Shown here: positions 53,104 to 61,918 of the stretch, piece by piece
Position numbering within the stretch: position 1 is the stretch's first letter
Layout: each line of letters starts with the position of its first letter
From: Candidatus Protochlamydia phocaeensis
Lineage (GTDB): Bacteria > Chlamydiota > Chlamydiia > Chlamydiales > Parachlamydiaceae
DNA: 64,000 nt
Assembly (NCBI RefSeq): GCF_001545115.1
Contig: NZ_FCNU01000007.1
Coordinates: 248,001 to 312,000, forward strand
Direction of reading: 5' to 3'
Notes under the pieces: generated by a model
Seen by the model: only the letters and a program-made list of their open reading frames with translations
Database searches by the model: none
Told to the model about the DNA's origin: nothing
Made by a program: the position numbers and the translations under genes

Positions 53104-54048
53104 CTATGAGCTAACCTCTGCCCATTCCCTCCAATTCGGGCTAATTTTTTTGATAAAACGCAGCATGTCTTCAGGAGGATTTGCTTTAAAAGTCAATAAT
53201 TGACCTGTTAAAGGATGCTTAAAGCGAAGAGTCGAGGCATGCAATAATTGATGGGAAACGGAATAATAATGATTGACGGAGGATTGACCATATAAAGGAT
53301 CTCCTAGAACAGGCGTGCCTTTATATTTTAAATGGACGCGAATTTGATGCGTACGGCCTGTTGTAATGACCACTTGAACCAAGCTCAACTTTTCATTCCA
53401 AGCCAAAGTCTTGCAAATTGTTGTGGCAGGCCGCCCATTCGGAACAACGGCCATTTGCTTGCGATGAATGGGATGGCGTCCGATAGGAGCCTGTATTTCT
53501 CCATCCGGAGGCCTTCCAATACAAATGGCTAAATACTCTTTATAGACTTGCCGCGAAGCAAACAACTCAATGAGCTTTTGCTGAGCTTCCAATGTCTTGG
53601 CAGCGACAAGCAATCCCGATGTCTCCTTATCGAGCCGATGGACGATCCCTGGCCGTAAAGACTGCGGATCAACCGGCAAATGCTGGCAGTGATAGAGAAG
53701 CGCATTGACAAACGTGCCCGACCAGTTGCCAGGCGCCGGGTGGACAACCATGCCCACCGGCTTGTTAATCACCATCAGGTGCTCATCTTCATAAATAATG
53801 GCCAATGGAATGTTCTCAGGCGCGAGATTAATCTCTGGCAAAGCAGCAAATTGAACCTCTACCTCATCGCCCGCCTCTGGCTTAATCCTTTTTTTCACCG
53901 GAGATCCATTAAGCAAAACGAGATGCTCATCAATGAGATATTGAAAATAGGTGCGGGAATGAATGGCGCTAAAACGCCTAGCTAGGATTTTATCTAAACG
54001 CTCACCCGCTTCTTCTTCGGTAATCAGTAAAATATCTGTCTCTTCCAT
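53104..54048 (-). CDS. rluD: Ribosomal large subunit pseudouridine synthase, RluD type
   Basis: Makes pseudouridines in 23S rRNA. 314 residues: N-terminal S4 RNA-binding domain (GERLDKILARRF), then the catalytic domain with GIVHRLDKETSGLLVAAK carrying the active Asp, PIGRHPIHRKQMAV and GRTHQIRVHLKYKG. Corresponds to CT658 (sfhB) in the kdsA-to-gyrA_2 block. Confidence 0.95.
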   Translation of the reverse strand: MEETDILLITEEEAGERLDKILARRFSAIHSRTYFQYLIDEHLVLLNGSPVKKRIKPEAGDEVEVQFAALPEINLAPENIPLAIIYEDEHLMVINKPVGMVVHPAPGNWSGTFVNALLYHCQHLPVDPQSLRPGIVHRLDKETSGLLVAAKTLEAQQKLIELFASRQVYKEYLAICIGRPPDGEIQAPIGRHPIHRKQMAVVPNGRPATTICKTLAWNEKLSLVQVVITTGRTHQIRVHLKYKGTPVLGDPLYGQSSVNHYYSVSHQLLHASTLRFKHPLTGQLLTFKANPPEDMLRFIKKISPNWREWAEVSS

Positions 54049-54089
54049 ATTCCTATCACTCTATTCTCTCATTCCTTGCTTCGCTAGCC

Positions 54090-54135
54090 TGAGAGGGTTT
54101 CTTAAAACTCAGAATCGCCTATTTTTAAGAAATTC
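54090..54135. repeat. Family-1 element, half copy
   Basis: GAGAGGGTTTCTTAAAACTC then AGAATCGCCTATTTTTAAG is the family left arm. Its end overlaps the stop of the 99-residue gene, so the element may supply that gene's last codons. Confidence 0.5.
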
Positions 54136-54424
54136 TCTGAGGGACCGCTAATAAGACCAACGGACAGCCGGCATAATCAAAGGCCGGAACAAGCCGCCTA
54201 AGCAAGCTGTAGATGTGGGCTTGCAGAGACTCAAGAGAAGACAATTCAACAAGCTGCCCCGCATACTTGCCCAGATAGATCTGATCCTGATAGGCAATTT
54301 TCTGTAAATAAGCGGGATCCCCTCCTTCAATAAATAGAGCCAGTTGGGACGCATCTAACTCCGTCAATGCTTTTTGATAACTAGAAGTCAAAGGAAATCC
54401 TAAGAATAACTGGTAGTCGAACAT
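54125..54424 (-). CDS. Small protein of 99 residues, possible counterpart of CT659
   Basis: Unknown function. Soluble, with a mixed alpha/beta pattern (YQLFLGFPLTSSYQKALTEL; YLGKYAGQLVELSSLESL; CPLVLLAVPQRIS). Its position next to rluD fits the small conserved gene CT659 beside sfhB; I cannot confirm similarity. GAGG precedes the ATG at short distance. Confidence 0.6.
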   Translation of the reverse strand: MFDYQLFLGFPLTSSYQKALTELDASQLALFIEGGDPAYLQKIAYQDQIYLGKYAGQLVELSSLESLQAHIYSLLRRLVPAFDYAGCPLVLLAVPQRIS

Positions 54425-54462
54425 GACCTCATCTCAAGTTGATAAAAGCTTTTTCACTATAA

Positions 54463-54541
54463 AGCCGAGTTTTTTTGACCCTTTCAATTGCATCAAAGCG
54501 AGAGCTTTCCTAGCAGTCTAAAAGGAAAAATTCAAAACTCA
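54463..54541. repeat. Family-2 palindromic element
   Basis: Arms GCCGAGTTTTTTTGACCC and, inverted, GGAAAAATTCAAAACTCAG enclose GAGAGCTTTCC. Related to 15522-15585 and 54647-54804. Confidence 0.55.
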
Positions 54542-54646
54542 GATTATTAATCTTTCACATGCTTATTGATTGGAGCTGCTAAAATTTTACCACGATGAAA
54601 ACTTGAATCCAAGGTTTTTTAGAAACTAGCTTCTAATTCATACTAA

Positions 54647-54804
54647 CCTGAGTTTGGAGCTTTTTTGCTCTTTCGACTGCGTCAAAGCAGCGGAGATGAA
54701 CAAATGGCAAGGCGGCCAATATTAAAAAATAGGGACCGTCTTGCCATTTTTTATTTGCAAAAGCTTTCACGTCAGTCCAAAGGGCAAAAAAATTCAAACT
54801 CAGG
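54647..54804. repeat. Family-2 palindromic element, long copy (158 bp)
   Basis: The outer ends CCTGAGTTTGGAGCTTTTTT and, inverted, TTCAAACTCAGG mirror each other, continuing into GACTGCGTCAAAGC/GCTTTCACGTCAGTC. Inside is a second hairpin, AAATGGCAAG ... CTTGCCATTT. Confidence 0.7.
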
Positions 54805-54958
54805 TGAATAATCTAGTTTTCTTAGGAAAAAGGACCCGAATTCAAATCAGTAGAAATTTTAGGATTGCTTCTTAGGAAAATAAATTTATAGAAGGGATAA
54901 TAAGGCTTTTTCTTTTAAGAAAATTACTATTCCCTTTCACAAAGGCACAAGAAGAATT

Positions 54959-55252
54959 TTATTTTCCTTCCGCGTCTTGTGATGCCTTGCGCCACATCTC
55001 TTTCAATCGCTCTTGATGATGCTTCATGTCATTACAGATATTCATGGCAATCCCCTGCATCATTTGCTTGTAAACGGCAGGAGCCGCTTTTTTAAAGGCG
55101 TCCAAGTTAGAATAACTAGAATTGGGAGATAAGGCTGTTCCATCGCCTGTAGTAGGCGTTTGGCCAGCCTGCGTCGCATCCGCAGCAGGTGCGGCTCCAG
55201 CTGTAGGATCTTCTGGCCCAGCAACGGGTGATGTATTTGTATTGGCAGACAT
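54959..55252 (-). CDS. Small Ala/Thr-rich protein (97 residues), unknown
   Basis: ATG 55252 is chosen, with AAGAAGG six bases before it. The first half is disordered and rich in Ala, Thr, Pro and Gly (GPEDPTAGAAPAADATQAG); the second half is a helix-forming stretch (FKKAAPAVYKQMMQGIAMNI then DMKHHQERLKEMWRKA). A disordered N-terminus followed by a helix is typical of small type III substrates or chaperone-bound proteins, but nothing more can be said. Confidence 0.6.
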   Translation of the reverse strand: MSANTNTSPVAGPEDPTAGAAPAADATQAGQTPTTGDGTALSPNSSYSNLDAFKKAAPAVYKQMMQGIAMNICNDMKHHQERLKEMWRKASQDAEGK

Positions 55253-55478
55253 ACACAACCTTCTTAACTAGCTTAATAGAGAAATTCTATACTCTCTAAT
55301 TCTAGAATAGCATATTTGTTTATAAATCACAACTTGGATTGAAGAATAAATTAAAATTTAGTAAAAATAAAATTATACATTACAGATCCAAACTTAAATA
55401 TAATTAAATTATTGAATTTAAAAAGCTATCAACTAGAAAGTGTCAATCAATATATTCGTTCTAATAGTAAATAAATAG

Positions 55479-56797
55479 ATAAATTTTTTAACAAACAATG
55501 AGAAAACAAAATTTTATAGTACATTAAACACTAAGATTAAACATTACAATAAAACTAAGGGAGCATCTTTTAAATCTTTTGAAGAAAAAATCAAAGAATT
55601 TTCCTCTCATATTCTCTCTACCCCTGCCTCAAATGCAATTCAAAACAAAAAAGAAGCCAAACAGCATTCAATAGAAGAGGAAAAAGAGGAATCAGAAAAA
55701 AAAGAAGAAGGATCGGAAAAGAAAGAGGAGGGATCGGACAGCGCTCCTTTACCAAAACCCATTCAAGCAACAAATGATACCTTGCCTACTCAGGTTTTAC
55801 TTCCTCCTCAGTCCAAGAAAGATAAATTAAGCACGAAGGAAAAAGACAATCTTTCTTTAGAAAGATCTACCCAACACACGAGCACTCTTAAAGTTTCCCC
55901 CCTCTCCTTTGCAAAGCTCAAGTCAAGCAGAACGCCCTTTCCCTGAAGATTCACTGAATTCGGTTAAAAAAATGAAAGCTCAATTGATTCATTTTTATGT
56001 CAATCAACAAGTAAGATTAATGGATTTAAAGGAAAAATTGGCTTCTGCCTCTTCTAGCCAAAAAAGCAGTATTGAAAAGGCGATTTTAAAAATTGAACAA
56101 GCTGATATTAAAAGAGCTAGAATAGCTTTGAAAATTCGGGTGGCCCCCTTCTATTACAGAATTAGCTCAATACTTGGGAAAGTCTACAGTTTCTCTAAAA
56201 GGCATTCTTTTGGGACAAGCTTACGCCAAATCCATTTTAGATCGAACATCTCAAATCATTGATTGTCTAACGACAATCCAGCCAGAGGAATTTGGAGAAT
56301 ATGGCCATGTGATAGACAAATTGAGCCAACTAAAAGGCCAGAATGCCACGATCGATCAAATTGCCACTTTATTAAATATCAATAGACAAGAAGCTGTTGA
56401 AGTAGTGACCGGTTTATGGGCAAAAGCACAAAATACTCCCAAATTAGAGCTAGTCCAGGATTTACAAAGTCAAATTGAAAAGGAAGTAGCAGATTCTCTG
56501 AATATTAAAAGCGACGATATTATTGACTGGCTATCAAATATAGAAAAAGAAAGGCAACTTAAAGCAGATATCACTCGTTTAGGAGAAGAAAGAGTAGATT
56601 ATTCTTCTCATTATTATTCTACAAATTATGAAATAGCTACAAAAAACACCTTCGATAAGCATCATATGGATTATATTTCTTCAGGAGTATGGACATTGTT
56701 TTCAAAAGGACCAGTACCGGCGGATAAAAATCCAGACCTTCAGTGGAAACTATTCTTAAATCCCAAATCTTCTGATTTTCAGCCCACCTTAGATTGA
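55479..56797 (+). pseudogene. Broken N-terminal part of a large gene (two frameshifts, nonsense codon, no start)
   Basis: Three frames join into one sensible protein. Frame A (from 55479, no start codon) encodes ASFKSFEEKIKEF and a Glu/Lys-rich repeat (EKKEEGSEKKEEGSD). It passes to the next frame at a run of six C (55897-55902), giving SSSQAERPFPEDSLNSVKK, which passes to a third frame near AAAA 56131-56134, giving FGWPPSITELAQYLGKS. That frame stops at TGA 56795-56797 and continues in the same frame as the 756-codon ORF. Each join needs the removal of one base from a homopolymer. Helical and coiled content dominates. Sequencing error in homopolymers is the alternative for the two shifts, but not for the TGA. 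Confidence 0.72.
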
Positions 56798-56818
56798 GCT
56801 CTTAAAGCTTTAAACTCT

Positions 56819-59089
56819 ATGCCTTATATCAATGGAAAAATCGTGCAATCGGATAAGATTAAACGCAAATCTGATCAAACTGTCCTTGAAGATCCTTGCG
56901 AACCTAAACTTTTATTTTATTTTAATGGCCCAAATAGAGCAGAAGATTTTAAGAAGGCGATCAAACTATTAGAGAAGGAATTTGCCGATGCGGACTTAAT
57001 TGGAGCTCCAGCAGGGAAGAGGGATCAAGGTCGTGGAAAAGTTGAGCAATGGGGTCCTTCTTTTACCAACATGCGCAACCGCCTCATGTTTTATACTCAA
57101 GGAGGATTTACCGAATCTGGTCGAGATCACGCTATAAGGGAAGGCAAGTTAAGCCAGTTGTTCGAAGGAACCAATTATTATTTACATAAAGGCTCAAAAG
57201 ACCCCCTCGCAGATTTGCCTTCTACAACCTATTCTATGGATCAATTTTTACAAGATTTGGAGAAGCAGGTCGATTTATTTGATCAACCTTTTCATTTAAT
57301 TAAGCTGCAAAATATTTTAAACAGGTTAAATCAAGATCCTCGCCCTTCTAAGCAAATTGAAAGTTGGAAAGGTAGTCTAAAGACACTGATCGAAAAGACA
57401 GCTTCTAATATGAGCCTTAACCGACAGCGAGCCATGCAAAAGCTGTTAGAAAATTGGGAAAATATGGGAGATGTCAATAATGCTGTGGCTAAAGAATTTT
57501 ATAGAGATCTTGGCAAAAATTTAGAGGAGATTGACACTAATCGGGGAGTGATCAAGGGCAAGTTAACGTATATCTCTGAAAAAGCTCAGCAAAAAATTAC
57601 TCTTTTAAAATCTGCTATTCTAGATGGGTCCAAAACGATCCCTGAACTAAAAGAGATGATTCCTCCTTCTTTTTTTCCCCTTTTTATTGAACAAGTAAAA
57701 AAGGATAATCCTGTTAGAGATATCCGATATCATTTAATTGATCAATTCATGGAAGCCTTTAATGCAAAAGCATTGGAAAAAGGAATTGTCCTCACTGAAA
57801 TCGAGAAACAAAAAATTAAAGAACAGGTTAAAGAAGATACATACCTCAACGATGATTTTACTTTATCATATATACACGAACATGTGGGACCACGGTCTTA
57901 TACATTTTCTGGATTTCTTTCGTCAAAGTCGCATAAGGATTCTCCTAATCTCTTGAAATTGGAAAAAGAATTAACAGAATCCGGAAGATCAAAAGAAGAA
58001 GAACCGAAATTTACCTTTGATGGCAAATTAAATTTTAAGTCTGGAATCGAATTGGCTATAGAGAAATTGACTAACGTTCAGCTACGTCAACAAGAGCGCT
58101 TACAAGCTGCAGAAAAAGGAGAGGCTGTTTCTATTCCCCAATACTTTCACACAACTAATGCTGATGCCGCTACTTCAATTGCTAAAACAGGTATTGAAGC
58201 GCTACCTGCCCAATCTGGATTTGGTGCTTTCTTTTCCACTGCCCCTGAATTTCGCTATGGTCATATTGCTTTTGGCCTACCTCGAACAGTTGAATTTGAT
58301 AGTGAAAGGACAACATATTTGACTAACTCAACAGTGCCTTATCTTTTAAATGAAAAACATATATGGGTTGCATTGAAGGAATTAATCAACATCCATCCTC
58401 ACATGATGATTCTTCGCCAAAATTTCTCTACTGCAATTCAACAGGCTATTGCCAAGACAATGGAAGATGTAGATACAACCGCCCTATCCTTAGAGCAAAA
58501 AATTGAGTTTGAAGAGCGGTTAGCACTTCTTTTAAATCGCTCTATAGCGTTCAGAGCAACGCCTCCTTCCGATACAGATGAGGAAAGATGGACTCTCAAT
58601 TATCGAGATTTAGATAAATATAGTCATTTACCCCAAGGACGTATTCATCACATTTATAGCGATAAAAGCAAGAATAATTGGGTAAGTCGCATGATTAGGA
58701 TGACTTTAGAAAAGTGTAAGATAAAGCCATCTACCGTCCCCAACTTAAATGATACATTTAACACTGAATTCGCTAAACACTTTAAACAGCACTATTATCA
58801 TGCCGAAGACCCACGAGATGATTATAGCGTAAAAGGCCATACCAAAGAAAAATTAAGGGCGTGTGTCATTGCTCCGGATGATGAATTTAGGAAACATTAT
58901 AAAAGTGACTATGACGCCCGCAACATAAAATCCAAATCAAGTGATTTTCAGACCTTATCTGAAGTTAAAAAGCAATTCAAGGAGGCTGGTATGGACGAAG
59001 ACATAATAGAATTCATTCCTTTGAGCGAAATGTTGATAGAAAGAGATTTCTTGATAGCAGCCGATGCTAAAGTTCCTCAAAAATGGTAA
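56819..59089 (+). CDS. C-terminal part of the broken gene, ends in an ADP-ribosyltransferase-like region
   Basis: 756 codons from an ATG without a clear ribosome site, in frame with the fragment ending at 56797. The first 430 residues are helical and unrecognised. Then YFHTTNADAATSIAKTGIEA followed by GFGAFFSTAPEFRYG looks like the first two motifs (H then Y/F strand) of PARP/ART-fold proteins in the H-Y-E class. A later acidic catalytic residue cannot be assigned by eye. AT-rich base composition differs from the flanking recX and rluD genes. If the upstream lesions are real, this is the remains of an effector; it may still be translated alone. Confidence 0.6.
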   Translation: MPYINGKIVQSDKIKRKSDQTVLEDPCEPKLLFYFNGPNRAEDFKKAIKLLEKEFADADLIGAPAGKRDQGRGKVEQWGPSFTNMRNRLMFYTQGGFTESGRDHAIREGKLSQLFEGTNYYLHKGSKDPLADLPSTTYSMDQFLQDLEKQVDLFDQPFHLIKLQNILNRLNQDPRPSKQIESWKGSLKTLIEKTASNMSLNRQRAMQKLLENWENMGDVNNAVAKEFYRDLGKNLEEIDTNRGVIKGKLTYISEKAQQKITLLKSAILDGSKTIPELKEMIPPSFFPLFIEQVKKDNPVRDIRYHLIDQFMEAFNAKALEKGIVLTEIEKQKIKEQVKEDTYLNDDFTLSYIHEHVGPRSYTFSGFLSSKSHKDSPNLLKLEKELTESGRSKEEEPKFTFDGKLNFKSGIELAIEKLTNVQLRQQERLQAAEKGEAVSIPQYFHTTNADAATSIAKTGIEALPAQSGFGAFFSTAPEFRYGHIAFGLPRTVEFDSERTTYLTNSTVPYLLNEKHIWVALKELINIHPHMMILRQNFSTAIQQAIAKTMEDVDTTALSLEQKIEFEERLALLLNRSIAFRATPPSDTDEERWTLNYRDLDKYSHLPQGRIHHIYSDKSKNNWVSRMIRMTLEKCKIKPSTVPNLNDTFNTEFAKHFKQHYYHAEDPRDDYSVKGHTKEKLRACVIAPDDEFRKHYKSDYDARNIKSKSSDFQTLSEVKKQFKEAGMDEDIIEFIPLSEMLIERDFLIAADAKVPQKW

Positions 59090-59094
59090 AATTT

Positions 59095-59712
59095 TCAAGA
59101 TTCTGATTGGTCACAAGAATACAAGACAGCCTGAATCAACTCAAAAGGGTAGCCTTTTCGCATGAGAGCAGCAAATACTTTTTGTTTTTCCTTGTATTGA
59201 GATAAATCTTTCGAGCGGTACTTGGTCTGAATTAAGCGGCGAATCGCCAGTGTTTCTTCTTCAGGATTTATCCATTGCTCTCGAATGTGCTGCAAATTCT
59301 CAGTAGATAGTCCTTTTGCCTGAAGTTTGGCTAGGATAACGCGCAGTCCTTGCTTTTTTTGATGAGCCCGAACAAAATTTTCAATCCAGGCCTCATCGTT
59401 GAGATATCCCCATTCTTGGCATTCTTGAATAATTTTTTGAATGGTAGGAGGCTGTACCAGCCGCTCGCGAAGAAGCTTATTCAGTTGCTCCGAGTGATAA
59501 CTCTGAGCAGCCAGTCTGCGAATGACATAATTTTTCACCCGTTTATATTCTAACAGCTCAAATGCCGCCGTCCATTCCTGAATAGATAAACAGGTGGGAA
59601 AAGCGGGAAAACGCCCAAAAATGGCAATATGGACATCCCGCCAGGGTTCTCCGTCTAGAAAGACGGTTAGAATCTCTTTTCTTTCCGCTTTGGGCTTGCA
59701 CTCTATCTTCAA
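59095..59712 (-). CDS. recX: RecX family regulatory protein
   Basis: Inhibitor/modulator of RecA filaments. 205 residues with three-helix repeats typical of RecX: AAFELLEYKRVKNYVIRRL, LVQPPTIQKIIQECQEWGYL with NDEAWIENFVRAH, and the end VFAALMRKGYPFELIQAVL. It starts with TTG, preceded by AGAGGG. Nine bases separate it from the gyrA-like gene, so it belongs to that operon. A moderately diverged member, so identity is likely rather than certain. Confidence 0.82.
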   Translation of the reverse strand: MKIECKPKAERKEILTVFLDGEPWRDVHIAIFGRFPAFPTCLSIQEWTAAFELLEYKRVKNYVIRRLAAQSYHSEQLNKLLRERLVQPPTIQKIIQECQEWGYLNDEAWIENFVRAHQKKQGLRVILAKLQAKGLSTENLQHIREQWINPEEETLAIRRLIQTKYRSKDLSQYKEKQKVFAALMRKGYPFELIQAVLYSCDQSES

Positions 59713-59721
59713 TGTTTCCCT

Positions 59722-61626
59722 CTAAGATTTGACCAAAACCAATTTTTTCACTTCTCTGTTTGCCATTCTCACCCCCTTGGCGGTCACCCCCTTAATGGCA
59801 ACACTGTCTACCTGAAATTGCGCTTTTGTCACGGTCATGCGCGGTTTAGGAATAAACTGCAATTCAAGAGTATTCTGAGGCTCGGTCGAGATAAATTCCA
59901 AATTCATGCCTTCGTCCAAGTAACGGTACACTTTATCCAAAATAAATTTATCGATAATGAAACGCTTGGCATAGACATAATGCGTCTCCGGATCGCGATA
60001 GGCTACTGAAATGACCGTCTTTTTATCCGCAACTCCTACATAGACGACCTTATTGCCATTATGATGGACGTACTGCTTTTCCGGGATGTTAATCACTTGA
60101 TAGGTTCCATCTTTGAAAATGACTAAGATTTTATCAAAGTTTGTACATTCGATCATGTGCTGGCTGGCCACTTTTGTGCCGACAAATCCAGAGGCTGGAT
60201 CGAAGCCGACTTTGATCTGGCGCGTTTCCATTGCCCGTGTATTGACTTGCTGGATCGCCTGGACCTCTGTCCGTCTTGGATGGTCTTTGGTAAACTTTTT
60301 AATGAGTCCTTGCAGATAGCGGATGGCGACTTTTTTAATGCTCTTCAACTCTTTTTCAACGCGTGCCAGCTGCGTTGTATAAGATAAAATTTCTTCTTGG
60401 TTCTTCGTCAAGTCGAAACGAGAGATGCGGCGAATCGGAATGCTGAGCAAACGTTCGCGATCATCATGAGTCGGCTCACGCAAAAGTTGAGCATGAAAAG
60501 GCACCAGGCTAGTTGCAATGGTTTGATGCACCTTATCATAAGAATCTAAGTTCTCTATCAATTTATAGAGACGATTTTCGATAAAAATTTGCTCCAGGCT
60601 TTTTTCAAAAATCTTTTCCTTCAAACGGTCGCGCTCAATTTCCAGCTCGCGCCGCAAATACTCTTGAAGCTTCTCGGTGTGCAGCCTGAGAATGGAATCG
60701 ACATCCGTCTCCCAAGGCATATTGTCTTTAATGACGACAATCTGGGAGCTTAACGAGACTTGGCATTCCGTATAGGCATAAAGCGCATCTAATAGATCCT
60801 GAGCATACTGTCCTCTTGGCAATTTGATTTCAATTTCGACTTGCTCTGCCGTATAGTCATGAATGGCTTCAATTTTGATTTTACCTTTTTTCGCCGCCTC
60901 ATCAATGGAGCGGATCAGCGATTCTGTCGTCGTCCCATAGCAAATCTCTTTAATGACAAGCGTTTTGGCATCCCGAACCTCAATCTTCGCCCGCAGGCGA
61001 ACCTTTCCTCTCCCTTTATCGTATTCGGAAGCATCCATAATTCCACCTGTTGGAAAATCAGGCAGAATGGTAAAAGGCTTGTCTTCTAAAATTGCAATTT
61101 CGGCCTCTAATAACTCGAGGAAGTTATGCGGGAAAATATGCGTCGACATCCCGACCGCAATGCCATCCGCCCCTTGCAGTAAAACAACCGGAATTTTCGC
61201 AGGCAGGCAGATAGGCTCTTGATGACGTCCGTCATAAGACGCAATCGTCGCCGTTAAATCCGCGTTAAATAACGTTTCTTTGGCCAAAGGTGTCAAACGC
61301 GTTTCGATATAACGCGCCGCAGCTGCCGGATCGCCGGTATAAAGGTTGCCGAAGTTTCCTTGCTTGTCAAGCAGATAGCCCTTATTGGCGATATTGATCA
61401 ATGCCTCAACAATAGGGGCATCGCCATGGGGATGAAGGGCCATTGTTTGACCTGCCACATTGGCTACCTTGTGAAGTTTGCCGTCATGCATGAGCCAGAG
61501 CGTGTAAAGAATGCGGCGCTGGACAGGCTTAAGTCCATCAATCACATGAGGGATTGCCCGATCTAGAATGACATAGGAGGCATATTTGATGTAGTGATGC
61601 TGCATCAATTGTTTAATATCTTCCAT
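59722..61626 (-). CDS. Second type II topoisomerase A subunit (GyrA_2/ParC-like), shortened
   Basis: DNA-cleaving subunit. From the ATG at 61626 the protein is 634 residues: MEDIKQLMQHHYIKYASYVI, then GLKPVQRRILYTL, the active Tyr106 in AARYIETRLTP, and LLQGADGIAVGMSTHIFPHN. The C-terminal pinwheel region is about 200 residues shorter than in full GyrA (800+), with only a few beta strands left. Corresponds to CT660 (gyrA_2), the partner of the gyrB_2 gene upstream. Topoisomerase IV-like decatenation is the usual guess. Confidence 0.93.
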   Translation of the reverse strand: MEDIKQLMQHHYIKYASYVILDRAIPHVIDGLKPVQRRILYTLWLMHDGKLHKVANVAGQTMALHPHGDAPIVEALINIANKGYLLDKQGNFGNLYTGDPAAAARYIETRLTPLAKETLFNADLTATIASYDGRHQEPICLPAKIPVVLLQGADGIAVGMSTHIFPHNFLELLEAEIAILEDKPFTILPDFPTGGIMDASEYDKGRGKVRLRAKIEVRDAKTLVIKEICYGTTTESLIRSIDEAAKKGKIKIEAIHDYTAEQVEIEIKLPRGQYAQDLLDALYAYTECQVSLSSQIVVIKDNMPWETDVDSILRLHTEKLQEYLRRELEIERDRLKEKIFEKSLEQIFIENRLYKLIENLDSYDKVHQTIATSLVPFHAQLLREPTHDDRERLLSIPIRRISRFDLTKNQEEILSYTTQLARVEKELKSIKKVAIRYLQGLIKKFTKDHPRRTEVQAIQQVNTRAMETRQIKVGFDPASGFVGTKVASQHMIECTNFDKILVIFKDGTYQVINIPEKQYVHHNGNKVVYVGVADKKTVISVAYRDPETHYVYAKRFIIDKFILDKVYRYLDEGMNLEFISTEPQNTLELQFIPKPRMTVTKAQFQVDSVAIKGVTAKGVRMANREVKKLVLVKS

Positions 61627-61814
61627 GGAAATTCCCAAATTAAATGTAATTAGGTGAAGCGTTGGACAAATCTTGATTTTAACCGTAGGCCAAAGCAGAC
61701 ATACGTTTCGCTTTCTCTTTATACGCGTGTGCTTTGCGCTCTTCGGGTTTAATGCCTCTTACAGAAAACCTATAAAACGATTCATCCATCGCATTAGGGC
61801 ATATCGTCAATTGG

Positions 61815-61885
61815 CCATGGCCTCCTATTCGCATTTTTTCCCTAAGAAAAGACTTCGAATTCCGCCATTGTCTAATTGCCGACAC
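61815..61885. repeat. Family-1 element, degenerate copy
   Basis: CCTATTCGCATTTTTTCCCT and AAGAAAAGACTTCGAATTCC then GCCATTGTCTAATTG match both arms loosely. It separates the gyrB-like and gyrA-like genes, which are adjacent in other chlamydiae. Confidence 0.45.
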
Positions 61886-61918
61886 GCCTCAGGTACTTTG
61901 ATTATCCCGCTTGCCCCT

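Larger units (their letters stand above)
54425..54958. other. Repeat-rich spacer
   Basis: Carries two family-2 elements (54463-54541 and 54647-54804) and fragments resembling family-1 arms (around 54600 and 54820-54880). No gene seen. Confidence 0.55.

Noticed and set aside
61679-61885. 68-codon minus-strand ORF between the gyrB-like and gyrA-like genes
   Set aside because: Overlaps a degenerate repeat, no ribosome site, and the spot has no gene in other chlamydiae.
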